In this document: positions 1 to 5,886 of the stretch, one piece after another | Position numbering within the stretch: position 1 is the stretch's first letter | Layout: each line of letters starts with the position of its first letter | NCBI GenBank assembly: GCA_964490895.1 | Contig: CAZBEI010000108.1 | Coordinates: forward strand, 1-13,894 | From: JACRAO01 sp964490895 | GTDB taxonomy: Bacteria > Bdellovibrionota > UBA1018 | DNA: 13,894 nucleotides | Direction: 5' to 3' | Translations under genes and position numbers: made by a program | Notes under the pieces: model-generated | Seen by the model: the letters and a program-made list of their open reading frames with translations, nothing else | Databases searched by the model: none | Told to the model about the DNA's origin: nothing

Positions 1-512
1 CGATTTTAGGCAAAACAGACTCAAGTGACACCGAAGGGAATATCAAAACTCAAAACCCCATCATTCCAAAGAATTTATTAAAATCTCAAGGAGACGAAAA
101 AAATAAATTCTTAGGAACGGGCATCGCTGACAGTGGCAGTAGTGGCAGTGGATTTGTGCCGTCGTTATCATCTACAAAGACAGAACCTATAGACAAACCT
201 ACACAAGCACCGCAAATCGCTTTGACAAAAAACTCTGATGGGAACTACTCCGGAGGAGGCAGTGGTGGCAGCGGAGGCGCACGAAACGAAGGAGATCACG
301 GAATACAGGGAGCAGCGCCAGGAAATCAAGATTACTCACCCAGCAGGGATCCCGCCTCAAAAAACAATTCCCCCATGCTCTCAGAAGACCCTGAGGACTA
401 CCTTACTCGCATTGATCCCAGAGCCAATTTGTTTAAACTTGTAGAAAGAAAATACACAGAAAAAGCTTCTCTTTGGGCACTTCAGCAGGCCCATGCTTTG
501 TTGCCGAGATAG
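1..512 (+). CDS. C-terminal part of an unrecognised Gly/Ser-rich protein (5' end outside window)
   Basis: An open frame runs from base 3 to the TAG at 510-512 with no stop, so this is the last ~169 codons of a gene that begins upstream; the GTG at 156 is an internal codon, not a supported start. The visible part is low-complexity and hydrophilic. It has a Ser/Gly stretch (about bases 130-156), a Gly-rich stretch (about bases 250-280, GGGSGGSGG), many Asn/Pro/Asp/Lys residues, and then a better ordered tail with DPRANLFKLVERKY and KASLWAL just before the end. No catalytic motif or membrane segment is visible in this part. The composition suggests an extracytoplasmic linker followed by a short conserved C-terminal tail, but this is inference and I do not recognise the family. 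It converges on the acyltransferase gene, with 11 bases between the two stop codons and no clear terminator. Confidence 0.7.
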   Translation, partial: ILGKTDSSDTEGNIKTQNPIIPKNLLKSQGDEKNKFLGTGIADSGSSGSGFVPSLSSTKTEPIDKPTQAPQIALTKNSDGNYSGGGSGGSGGARNEGDHGIQGAAPGNQDYSPSRDPASKNNSPMLSEDPEDYLTRIDPRANLFKLVERKYTEKASLWALQQAHALLPR

Positions 513-523
513 ATTTGCTGAAT

Positions 524-1357
524 TTAAGAAAGTTCTTTCTCTGGATTTTCAAAAATTCTCTTGATGGATTTGACCATGTAGCTGGCCTGCACTCCGTCGA
601 TGAGTCGATGGTCAAAGGTGGCGCAGAGTTTCATCATCTTTGTGATTTCAATTTTTCCATTTCTGACAATCGGAGCGTCATAGGTGGAACCTACCGCAAT
701 CAGAAGTGGGATTCTGGAGTACGGGACCAGTGGAGCAAAGGCCATATCGAGCCCTAGGGATCCAATATTGGTGATCATCATACTGCCAAAGGGATCTCTT
801 GGGCTGCCCACAAGTGGAGTCCAGATGTTTAGAGTGTAAAGCAAAAAACCCAAAAAATTTAAGACACAACCGGATAGAAATCCTGGTAAAGCAGCCATGG
901 TTTTCTTGGATTTTGCAAAAGTCTCGTCTTTTTTTTGCCTGATAAGGCTCACTCGTTGTTCCATCTCTTGGGCTATTTCCGTCAAAGATTTCTGATCTGC
1001 ACGCCGGATGGTCATGCCGGAGAGATCTTCTCCTTTAGAATCGGAGGCGACTTGGAAAAATAGATCAATGTCTTTTCTAGGATAAAGTCTCCCAAATCTT
1101 AGGATGCAGTTAATCCCAGGATTTTCGGCTAAAACTTTCGAAAATACCTTCCCGACAAAGTGTGAGAGGGTAATCCGCAGCCCTGTTTGCGCTCTGAGTT
1201 TTTCAATAAAAGCTAGCGCCAGAGTTGCATTGAGTTCTAAAATCCCATAGACACTGGGGTCCCCTGCTGTTCTCCAAGTCCCTATGGCGACTTTTCGCCA
1301 ACTCGAAATTTTGAGTGGAGGTCCAAGATTTACATTTTTGGAAAATAAAGGAGCCAT
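524..1357 (-). CDS. 2-oxoacid dehydrogenase E2-type acyltransferase catalytic domain protein (no lipoyl domain)
   Basis: The 277-residue product matches the catalytic domain of dihydrolipoamide acyltransferases (the CAT-like fold). The signature DHRLIDG lies at residues 249-255, with His250 as the expected catalytic base, preceded by the strand-rich PFGSMMITNIGSLGLD region (about 189-204) typical of this fold. The N-terminal RKVAIGTWRTAGDPSVYG (21-38) resembles stand-alone E2-like proteins rather than true E2 chains. There is no lipoyl domain and no peripheral-subunit-binding domain, so it is unlikely to be a working pyruvate dehydrogenase E2; the acyl donor and acceptor are unknown. A hydrophobic insert (about 157-182) could touch a membrane or line a pocket. 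The ATG at 1357 is the first possible start in frame, since a stop lies 13 bases upstream; the AAAGG upstream is rather far (about 17 bases). It lies 62 bases downstream of the beta-barrel gene on the same strand and may be read through from it. Confidence 0.82.
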   Translation of the reverse strand: MAPLFSKNVNLGPPLKISSWRKVAIGTWRTAGDPSVYGILELNATLALAFIEKLRAQTGLRITLSHFVGKVFSKVLAENPGINCILRFGRLYPRKDIDLFFQVASDSKGEDLSGMTIRRADQKSLTEIAQEMEQRVSLIRQKKDETFAKSKKTMAALPGFLSGCVLNFLGFLLYTLNIWTPLVGSPRDPFGSMMITNIGSLGLDMAFAPLVPYSRIPLLIAVGSTYDAPIVRNGKIEITKMMKLCATFDHRLIDGVQASYMVKSIKRIFENPEKELS

Positions 1358-1419
1358 CGTTGATGATGCTCATACCTTTAAATGGAGGAGTGCGCAAGGG
1401 GGGAAAGACTAAAAAAGTC

Positions 1420-2139
1420 TCAGTTAAACCCTAAAACCAAACCTAAACCAAAATCCATGGTTTTTGTGTTGATTTCAAGATCTCCCATATCCAAAACTTT
1501 TGTTTTAGCAATAGAGATCGCTTCAGTTAAGCCAATTTTAGTCCACACATTAAAGCCAAAAGAGAAAGAATGAGAGACTGGGAAAAGTGTCTCCGCTTCC
1601 ACTAAAATTCCATGAAAGCTCTTTGGCTTTAATACATCATTAATTTTATCATTGATATTGATCCCATTGATCGTATCTTGATCATTGATCGTGGCTTTAA
1701 AGTTTTCTATTTTTGCGGCATAAAAATAACCTAACTTGAGTTGATTACGAAATTGTCCATTTCCCCATAATCCACCTGTATTGAACACTACACCCACTGG
1801 AATATCCAAATAACCTGTCCTTACTTTAGCATTCACTCCTTTGGATATTTTACTATTAAATCCCCTTTTTTCATAGTCTGCGCCAATAAAATTTCCAACA
1901 TAGGGGGAATAAAAATACTCTATACCAGCCCCAACGTGCAAACTAGTAATCTCACTTGAATTGATAAAATCCATCTTTGATATCAGATTCATGCCTGGAT
2001 TTAACCTAAAAAATAATCCCTTTTTCTGACCCAGTGGGGTTTCGGGGGCCACACCCCTGACACTTTCTTCAGCCCAAACACTGTGACCTGTCCATGAACT
2101 CAGTACAACTAAAACTGCTAACATTATTTTACGGTTCAT
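1420..2139 (-). CDS. Outer-membrane beta-barrel protein (porin-like, OMP beta-barrel superfamily)
   Basis: This 239-residue protein starts with a clear Sec signal peptide (MNRK, a hydrophobic core to about residue 18, probable cleavage after VWA at 23). The rest alternates polar and hydrophobic residues in short strands separated by Gly/Asn/Asp-rich turns. Examples are LHVGAGIEYFYSPYVGNFIGADYEKRGF, the YLDIPVGVVFN motif and LKLGYFYAAKIENF. It ends with the strand MDFGLGLVLGFN, so the penultimate residue is the aromatic Phe. YLDIP-type motifs are common in small outer-membrane beta-barrel families. The likely location is the outer membrane; whether it is a pore or a structural protein cannot be told. 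A good ribosome binding site (AGGAG, 9 bases before the ATG) decides the start. It begins 23 bases after the stop of the small membrane protein gene and is probably in its operon, under the sigma-54 promoter at 2530-2546. Confidence 0.8.
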   Translation of the reverse strand: MNRKIMLAVLVVLSSWTGHSVWAEESVRGVAPETPLGQKKGLFFRLNPGMNLISKMDFINSSEITSLHVGAGIEYFYSPYVGNFIGADYEKRGFNSKISKGVNAKVRTGYLDIPVGVVFNTGGLWGNGQFRNQLKLGYFYAAKIENFKATINDQDTINGININDKINDVLKPKSFHGILVEAETLFPVSHSFSFGFNVWTKIGLTEAISIAKTKVLDMGDLEINTKTMDFGLGLVLGFN

Positions 2140-2162
2140 TTTTTAATTCTCCTAATTTGGCC

Positions 2163-2480
2163 TTATTTAGAACGTTGTGCACGATATCGGTATTTTTGTT
2201 TAGAAACCCTTGTGAGTGGACCTTTGAGACGAGGGTGGTCTTTGAGACTGGGGAGCTTTTCTTGGTAACGTCCTTCGGACTGAGCAAGTCTTGTTAAGTC
2301 CGAATCAAAACTTGGGATGGGTTCTTTAGCTACCCTAATTTCCGAAAGGTTTTGGTAAAGAGCAGTATCATCAGTGACTGTTCCATGCGGAGGGACAGAC
2401 CCAAAAGCCAAAGCAATAGTCAAAATCCCGATCACCGTTCCAGCCATAAACCATGTTACCTTAAGCATGCGATCTTCCAT
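2163..2480 (-). CDS. Small protein with one N-terminal membrane segment, basic C-terminus; unknown function
   Basis: The 105-residue product has an N-terminal hydrophobic segment (about residues 6-27, LKVTWFMAGTVIGILTIALAFG). This is either a signal anchor or an uncleaved or cleaved signal peptide; there is no lipobox Cys. The remainder is hydrophilic and ends in a strongly basic tail (SKQKYRYRAQRSK). I recognise no family. The ATG at 2480 is supported by AGGTGG eight bases upstream; a second Met at residue 5 is a less likely start. It is the first gene after a predicted sigma-54 promoter (predicted transcript start near 2519, leader about 39 bases) and is followed after 23 bases by the beta-barrel gene. 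The pair probably forms one operon for an envelope function. Confidence 0.65.
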   Translation of the reverse strand: MEDRMLKVTWFMAGTVIGILTIALAFGSVPPHGTVTDDTALYQNLSEIRVAKEPIPSFDSDLTRLAQSEGRYQEKLPSLKDHPRLKGPLTRVSKQKYRYRAQRSK

Positions 2481-2529
2481 TGTTCCACCTTTCTATAGCC
2501 CCTTTCACAACAAGGAGCAGCGCTCTATG

Positions 2530-2546
2530 AGCAAGTAGAGTGCCAA
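2530..2546 (-). promoter_or_regulatory. Sigma-54 (RpoN) promoter, -24/-12 elements
   Basis: On the minus strand the sequence TTGGCACTCTACTTGCT matches the sigma-54 consensus TGGCAC-N5-TTGCW exactly, with the invariant GG and GC at the correct spacing. The transcript start is predicted near 2519, about 39 bases before the ATG at 2480. The identical 17 bases occur again at 5264-5280. The promoter would need an activator of the NtrC family; the likely binding site is at 2620-2658. Confidence 0.8.
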
Positions 2547-2561
2547 TCTCCACACATTTGT

Positions 2562-2574
2562 TAACCTTTTGAAA
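2562..2574 (-). promoter_or_regulatory. IHF-like site between enhancer and sigma-54 promoter
   Basis: On the minus strand TTTCAAAAGGTTA fits the IHF consensus WATCARNNNNTTR with one mismatch (T for the first A). It is centred near -49 from the predicted start, where IHF commonly bends DNA to bring the enhancer-bound activator to sigma-54 polymerase. Copy 2 has the same site at the same distance, and its only difference falls in an N position. Confidence 0.45.
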
Positions 2575-2619
2575 TTTAAGACAAATAAATAAAGTCTGGA
2601 GCCAAACAGGGACGCTTTT

Positions 2620-2658
2620 ACTGTCTAAAGATGAGACAGTGTATAAACCTTAAACAGT
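2620..2658. promoter_or_regulatory. Probable enhancer (upstream activator) site of the copy-1 sigma-54 promoter
   Basis: A perfect inverted repeat, ACTGTCT (2620-2626) and AGACAGT (2634-2640), is separated by 7 bases and centred near -111 from the predicted sigma-54 start. A third half-site, ACAGT, lies at 2654-2658. Written as half-sites the palindrome is ACTGT-N11-ACAGT, the same form as in copy 2. Position and symmetry fit a dimeric enhancer-binding protein; its identity is unknown and no such gene is in the window. Confidence 0.55.
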
Positions 2659-2671
2659 GTTTTTAATTTTT

Positions 2672-2711
2672 TTGACAAGGCTATAAATATAGCTATAATT
2701 ATAGCTAGGAG
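2672..2711 (+). promoter_or_regulatory. Sigma-70 promoter, overlapping autoregulatory operator and RBS of the Phd/VapC operon
   Basis: TTGACA (2672-2677) and TATAAT (2694-2699) are both full consensus, 16 bases apart. Overlying them are two back-to-back palindromes: GCTATA/TATAGC (2680-2685, 2688-2693) and the perfect 16-bp AGCTATAATTATAGCT (2691-2706) containing the -10 box. This is the usual arrangement for repression by a Phd/YefM-type antitoxin with its toxin. The RBS AGGAG (2707-2711) follows at once, so the transcript leader is only about a dozen bases. Confidence 0.8.
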
Positions 2712-2718
2712 TATGCGT

Positions 2719-2970
2719 ATGAAGTCCTGTAGTATTGCCGTTTTAAAAAACAAGCTTTCTCAATACTTAACCCTGGTAAAAACAGGAGAAGAAGTGATTA
2801 TTACCAATCACAATGAACCGTTTGCAAAAATCATTCTGGTTCAACCCAAACTAAAAAATAAATCCACACAGGCTAGAGAATATTTCTTAAAAACTTTAAA
2901 ACCTCTAGAACTCAAGCGTGATTCAACCAGCATGGCAGAAGAAATAAGACAACTCAGAAACGAAGAATAA
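2719..2970 (+). CDS. Phd/YefM-family antitoxin (partner of VapC-type toxin)
   Basis: The protein is the DNA-binding antitoxin that neutralises the PIN toxin encoded just downstream and represses their shared promoter. The N-terminus MKSCSIAVLKNKLSQYLTLVKTGEEVIITNHNEPFAKI has the Phd/YefM pattern: a strand, a helix with LKNKLSQYL, then GEEVIITNHNEPFAKI as the hairpin that forms the DNA-binding dimer. The C-terminal half (from about residue 45) is charged and probably disordered until it binds toxin. The ATG at 2719 is preferred because AGGAG at 2707-2711 lies 7 bases upstream; the ATG at 2713 would leave only one base and adds just two residues. The resulting length, 83 residues, is normal for the family. 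The toxin gene starts two bases after its stop. Confidence 0.9.
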   Translation: MKSCSIAVLKNKLSQYLTLVKTGEEVIITNHNEPFAKIILVQPKLKNKSTQAREYFLKTLKPLELKRDSTSMAEEIRQLRNEE

Positions 2971-2972
2971 GC

Positions 2973-3410
2973 GTGCTCTACTATTGGGACACCTCTGCTT
3001 TAGCCTCCATTCTTTTTAAAGAACAACATTCTTTAGCTCTTTTAGAGTTCGAACAAAAAACAAAAGCTCTTTTAGGCTTTAGCTCCAATTTTTCTGAACT
3101 CGAGCTTGAGTCAGCTTTTCAGAGAAAATTGAACCGCAATGAGATTTTAAGAACAGAGATCACCCATTTTAGACTCGAAACTCAAAGTCTTTTACAATGC
3201 CTCTCTTTGATTTATGGAGGAAAAGAAGTGCATCTACAATCCATGCGGGTCATGAAGGAATACTGCCTTCGACCTGGGGATGCTCTGCACCTTGGCTCCG
3301 CCGTAATGCTTAAAAACAAAGATGAAAAAGTGAGTTTTCTTTGCTTAGACAAAGAACTTTGCAAAGCAGCTCAAGCCGAGGGTTTAGAAATCCCGTTTAT
3401 TTTCCCTTAA
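2973..3410 (+). CDS. vapC: VapC-family PIN-domain ribonuclease toxin
   Basis: The 145-residue PIN-domain protein is a Mg2+-dependent RNase and the presumed toxin of the module. Acidic residues at the expected places are Asp6 (in YYWDTSAL), Glu44 (in SELELESAF), Asp103 (in RPGDALHLGSA) and Asp126 (in FLCLDKEL). All four are present, so the site looks intact. The start is GTG at 2973, two bases after the antitoxin stop and without a clear ribosome binding site, suggesting translational coupling. VapC toxins often cut tRNA or rRNA; the target here cannot be read from sequence. The 3' end overlaps the convergent lipoprotein gene by 14 bases. The symbol gives the family only. Confidence 0.9.
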   Translation: MLYYWDTSALASILFKEQHSLALLEFEQKTKALLGFSSNFSELELESAFQRKLNRNEILRTEITHFRLETQSLLQCLSLIYGGKEVHLQSMRVMKEYCLRPGDALHLGSAVMLKNKDEKVSFLCLDKELCKAAQAEGLEIPFIFP

Positions 3411-5202
3411 ACGAAGACGAAGGCACTAAATTCAAAGCATTTTGGTAAAGTTCTTTCCCATAGTCATGGTAGTAGGGAGCCGCAGGGATGCTAATATCAA
3501 ATTTTTTGTTGCCCGAATAATCAACAATTTTATATGTGTAGTATGCACCTGCATCTAGCATGAAAAGCACTTCCGCTTCTGTTTTGTTTTCTATCAATCG
3601 ATAATATCTGGCTATTTCTTGGAAAGCACGTTTCTCAGTTTCGCTGTTATAATAAACATAACGGCGATACATGTTATTCCAAAATTTGTTATAAACATTC
3701 TCTGCAGATTTCTTTAACTCCGCAGTAGAGGTGAGAGAACCTAACTCTCTCATCTTTGAAGCATAATCATCCAAAAAAAGTTCATAAGCTTGGCTTTTGC
3801 ACACGGGTACATAATCTGAATTTACCCTTTCCCTTTGTAAATCAATCAATTGGTTATGTTCTTTTAGTATTCGATCCGCATCGCTATACCACACTGGATT
3901 GTCCCTATAATCCAAATGATGCCTTAACTCATGAATAAGAACAGAAGGGAGAGCCGGGTCCTCTTTTTTCATTAATTCTTCTTTGACTACAACGAGGTGC
4001 GAACTGCCAAATACACCTGCAACTGTCTGCTCTATAAAACGATGGCCATTGAGAAGACGTGCTCTGTATTTATTAAAAGTATATTGTTTAATTGTACCTT
4101 TATAAGTTTTAGGGAATTTATTAAATTCAAATGTAACATCTAATGGAAATTCCGAAACCAATGGCCAAGCTACATATAAAGCCAGAGCTTCATTTACATC
4201 TACATTGCTCACAAAGCCATTCAACCAATTTAAATGACAACCTATGATTTTTACTCCGCCAATGGTTATTCCATATTGCTGCTTATAATAATCTAAGGCC
4301 TTTGATGCTGCAGGAAATTTTTCAATATCAGTCATTTGCTCCGCACAACTCTGTATCGAGCTTATTAATTTTCCAATGCCTTCAATATACTGTGATCGAA
4401 TGCCAAAACTGTATTCTGATATTACTTTTGGGATTGCTTCCGCAATAAACGCCTCCTTATTAGTTGCACCCCAAGATGGGTTATTATCTTTTCGAATTGC
4501 GTCTGCAAGTTCACTCATGTCAATTTTTAATTCATTACTATTTAATAAACTGTCATACTCTTTTTCAGCAATTTTTTTAATCTGTTCATCACTGAGTTTT
4601 GTGATGCTTGGAGTTTTCTTAGGAGAGGTAGGCACCACAGGGGATGTGGGGGATAAATCTTCGTTAGGAATTTGATTGGAGCGCTTAGATTTTTTTAAAA
4701 CGTAGTCAAGGTTTTCAAGATAAATGCTCTGAGTTGTCTTCTGGACTCTGTGATTTGTCGAGGACTTAGCAATAACGTCAGTTTCATTTTCTCCATGCAA
4801 TGAATACTCTTCCTTAATGACAATAGAATCTCCATCTTGTTCGTAAGAATAGTTATACTGATTTATTAACGTATAATTAATATGAGATGAAATATGGGTA
4901 CAAGTTGGATTTAATCCAACTTCGATATTTTTATTGCTATAAACTTCACCCACTTCTTTATTTGTAAGATCAACTTGAAGTTTTCCATCTGCTTTATATA
5001 CATTCAAAAGTGGATACCGTTCTGAGTTAGGGTTTTGATAATACCCTTCGTCAAGGTGACAACGCCCGTCATTTTTTCCTCCGTCTTTGCTCTTGCTACA
5101 TCCTGCACTCCAAAACGCAAGTGCTGAACAAAACAGCAAACACCCAGTCCACATGAGGGGACGTTTAAAACTTAAAATTTTATGGATCATCTTTGACATC
5201 AT
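3397..5202 (-). CDS. Large lipoprotein with HELRH zinc-metallopeptidase motif; unknown family
   Basis: The 601-residue product has a long N-terminal signal (basic MMSKMIHKILSFKRP, then a hydrophobic stretch of about residues 16-31) ending in SAGC. Cys35 is therefore a probable lipidation site, although Ser at -3 is not the favoured residue. Residues 47-170 look like a strand-rich small domain. A Pro/Ser/Thr linker (about 184-199) leads to a helical part, and HELRH at 424-428 (in VLIHELRHHLDY) fits HEXXH, the zinc and catalytic motif of zincin peptidases. A third ligand could be Glu521 or Glu523 in SETEKRAFQEIA, which resembles the second gluzincin motif; this is a guess. It is probably a periplasmic or surface-anchored peptidase. 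The ATG at 5202 has AGGAG six bases upstream. A sigma-54 promoter lies at 5264-5280. The gene sits between two toxin-antitoxin pairs and does not resemble its neighbours. Confidence 0.75.
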   Translation of the reverse strand: MMSKMIHKILSFKRPLMWTGCLLFCSALAFWSAGCSKSKDGGKNDGRCHLDEGYYQNPNSERYPLLNVYKADGKLQVDLTNKEVGEVYSNKNIEVGLNPTCTHISSHINYTLINQYNYSYEQDGDSIVIKEEYSLHGENETDVIAKSSTNHRVQKTTQSIYLENLDYVLKKSKRSNQIPNEDLSPTSPVVPTSPKKTPSITKLSDEQIKKIAEKEYDSLLNSNELKIDMSELADAIRKDNNPSWGATNKEAFIAEAIPKVISEYSFGIRSQYIEGIGKLISSIQSCAEQMTDIEKFPAASKALDYYKQQYGITIGGVKIIGCHLNWLNGFVSNVDVNEALALYVAWPLVSEFPLDVTFEFNKFPKTYKGTIKQYTFNKYRARLLNGHRFIEQTVAGVFGSSHLVVVKEELMKKEDPALPSVLIHELRHHLDYRDNPVWYSDADRILKEHNQLIDLQRERVNSDYVPVCKSQAYELFLDDYASKMRELGSLTSTAELKKSAENVYNKFWNNMYRRYVYYNSETEKRAFQEIARYYRLIENKTEAEVLFMLDAGAYYTYKIVDYSGNKKFDISIPAAPYYHDYGKELYQNALNLVPSSSFKGK

Positions 5203-5263
5203 ACGATTCTCCTATATTGCCTTTCTACAAAACCCTTATTGAGACAAAGGGCGACCTCTCATG

Positions 5264-5280
5264 AGCAAGTAGAGTGCCAA
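5264..5280 (-). promoter_or_regulatory. Sigma-54 (RpoN) promoter of the HELRH lipoprotein gene
   Basis: The minus strand reads TTGGCACTCTACTTGCT, an exact TGGCAC-N5-TTGCW match identical to 2530-2546. The predicted start is near 5253, giving a leader of about 51 bases before the ATG at 5202, with AGGAG as ribosome binding site. Confidence 0.8.
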
Positions 5281-5295
5281 TCTCCATACATTTAT

Positions 5296-5308
5296 TAACC
5301 TATTGAAA
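5296..5308 (-). promoter_or_regulatory. IHF-like site, copy 2
   Basis: The minus strand reads TTTCAATAGGTTA, one mismatch from WATCARNNNNTTR, centred near -49 from the predicted sigma-54 start. The single difference from copy 1 lies in an unconstrained position of the consensus, which favours preserved function. Confidence 0.45.
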
Positions 5309-5370
5309 TTTAAGATAAATAAATAAAGTCTGGAGTCAAACAGGGGCGATTTTACTGTCTAAAGATGAGA

Positions 5371-5393
5371 CACTGTATAAACCTTATACAGTG
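5371..5393. promoter_or_regulatory. Perfect palindrome, probable enhancer site of the copy-2 sigma-54 promoter
   Basis: CACTGTATAA (5371-5380) and TTATACAGTG (5384-5393) form a perfect 10-bp inverted repeat with spacer ACC, centred near -129 from the predicted start. The core is ACTGT-N11-ACAGT, as in copy 1. An extra ACTGT half-site lies at 5354-5358. It could also serve the divergent HepT/MntA operon as an operator. Confidence 0.55.
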
Positions 5394-5477
5394 CTTTGAA
5401 AAAAATCAGAGTGCTTTCTCCGTTGTTCAAAGCTCAAAGCCATTGTACTGTGATTTTGTAAAATTCAGGTTTAACGC

Positions 5478-5484
5478 AAAGGAG
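5478..5484 (+). promoter_or_regulatory. Ribosome binding site that sets the HepT start at GTG 5491
   Basis: AAAGGAG stands six bases before GTG 5491. No comparable site precedes the in-frame ATG at 5365, which lies inside the repeat, so the shorter reading is favoured. Between 5394 and 5478 I found no convincing sigma-70 promoter for this operon. Confidence 0.75.
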
Positions 5485-5490
5485 CTTTCT

Positions 5491-5886
5491 GTGGTTCAGG
5501 ATCCAGATATTAGGTCCAAGCAAAGATTCGCAAACTTCAAGAAAGCTCTGAAGCTTTACGAAAGTGCCGTTGCGCTAAAAATGTCTAGATTAGAAGAAGA
5601 AGGCCTCATTCAGCGTTTTGAATACACATTTGAATTGGCTTGGAAGTTCCTTCAGGACACTTTGCAAGAACGAGGCTATACACAGATTCGTGGTCCAAGA
5701 CCTGTGATTGAGCAAGCATTTCAAGACGGGATGATTTCGGATGGCCCAGTATGGATGGAGATGCTCAAGGCTCGCAATGAAACAACACACCTATACGATG
5801 AAGCTACATTTAATTTTATTATCGCCAAAGTAAAAAAACCGTTTTTTAATATCTTGAAACAGTTTTATTTGAGTTTTGACAAATGA
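5491..5886 (+). CDS. hepT: HepT-like toxin (HEPN domain, nucleotidyltransferase substrate-binding protein, HI0074 type)
   Basis: HEPN-domain RNase of HEPN/MNT toxin-antitoxin pairs. The 131-residue reading begins with VVQDPDIRSKQRFANFKKALKLYE, typical of the family's first helix. The HEPN active-site motif R-X4-H appears as RNETTH (Arg95, His100) and is followed by Tyr102, matching the RX4HXY form whose tyrosine is the site of AMP addition by MntA in characterised pairs. The FEYTFELAWKFLQDTL helix (43-58) is also typical. The start is GTG 5491, supported by AAAGGAG; reading from ATG 5365 would add 42 residues translated from the regulatory repeat and is unlikely. The stop overlaps the next gene's ATG (ATGA at 5883-5886), so the two are translationally coupled. 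The symbol denotes the family. Confidence 0.88.
   Translation: MVQDPDIRSKQRFANFKKALKLYESAVALKMSRLEEEGLIQRFEYTFELAWKFLQDTLQERGYTQIRGPRPVIEQAFQDGMISDGPVWMEMLKARNETTHLYDEATFNFIIAKVKKPFFNILKQFYLSFDK

Larger units (their letters stand above)
2527..2659. repeat. 133-bp direct repeat, copy 1 (sigma-54 regulatory module)
   Basis: This segment aligns without gaps to 5261-5393 with 9 mismatches in 133 positions (about 93% identical, counted by eye). It is non-coding and lies between the minus-strand small membrane protein gene and the plus-strand Phd/VapC operon. It starts at ATGAGCAAGTAGAG and ends at ACAGTG. The two ends are not inverted repeats of each other and no target-site duplication was seen, so it does not look like an insertion element. 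The similarity stops just before the -35 box of the toxin-antitoxin promoter. It contains all parts of an RpoN-type regulatory region read on the minus strand, listed separately. Confidence 0.92.
5261..5393. repeat. 133-bp direct repeat, copy 2 (sigma-54 regulatory module)
   Basis: This is the partner of 2527-2659, the same length with no gaps and 9 differences. It lies between the minus-strand lipoprotein gene and the plus-strand HepT/MntA operon. Sequence beyond its right end differs from copy 1. On its left side the short leaders still share TAGAAAGG (read on the minus strand). Direct orientation means that recombination between the copies could delete the Phd/VapC pair together with the lipoprotein gene. 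Confidence 0.92.

Noticed and set aside
130..285. Short G-rich repeated units as a possible CRISPR or structured repeat
   Set aside because: They encode Gly/Ser-rich stretches in an open frame; unit lengths and spacing are irregular.
473..757. Plus-strand open frame of 94 codons
   Set aside because: It lies opposite the acyltransferase gene, which has clear family motifs; it has no recognisable protein features.
1406..1420. Short hairpin AGACT/AGTCT just after the beta-barrel stop codon as a terminator
   Set aside because: The stem is only five base pairs, low in GC, and no T-run follows it in the direction of transcription.
2527..2659. 133-bp repeat as a MITE or insertion-sequence remnant
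   Set aside because: Its ends are not inverted repeats, no target duplication was seen, and its internal parts fit a sigma-54 control region. Not fully excluded without a genome-wide search.
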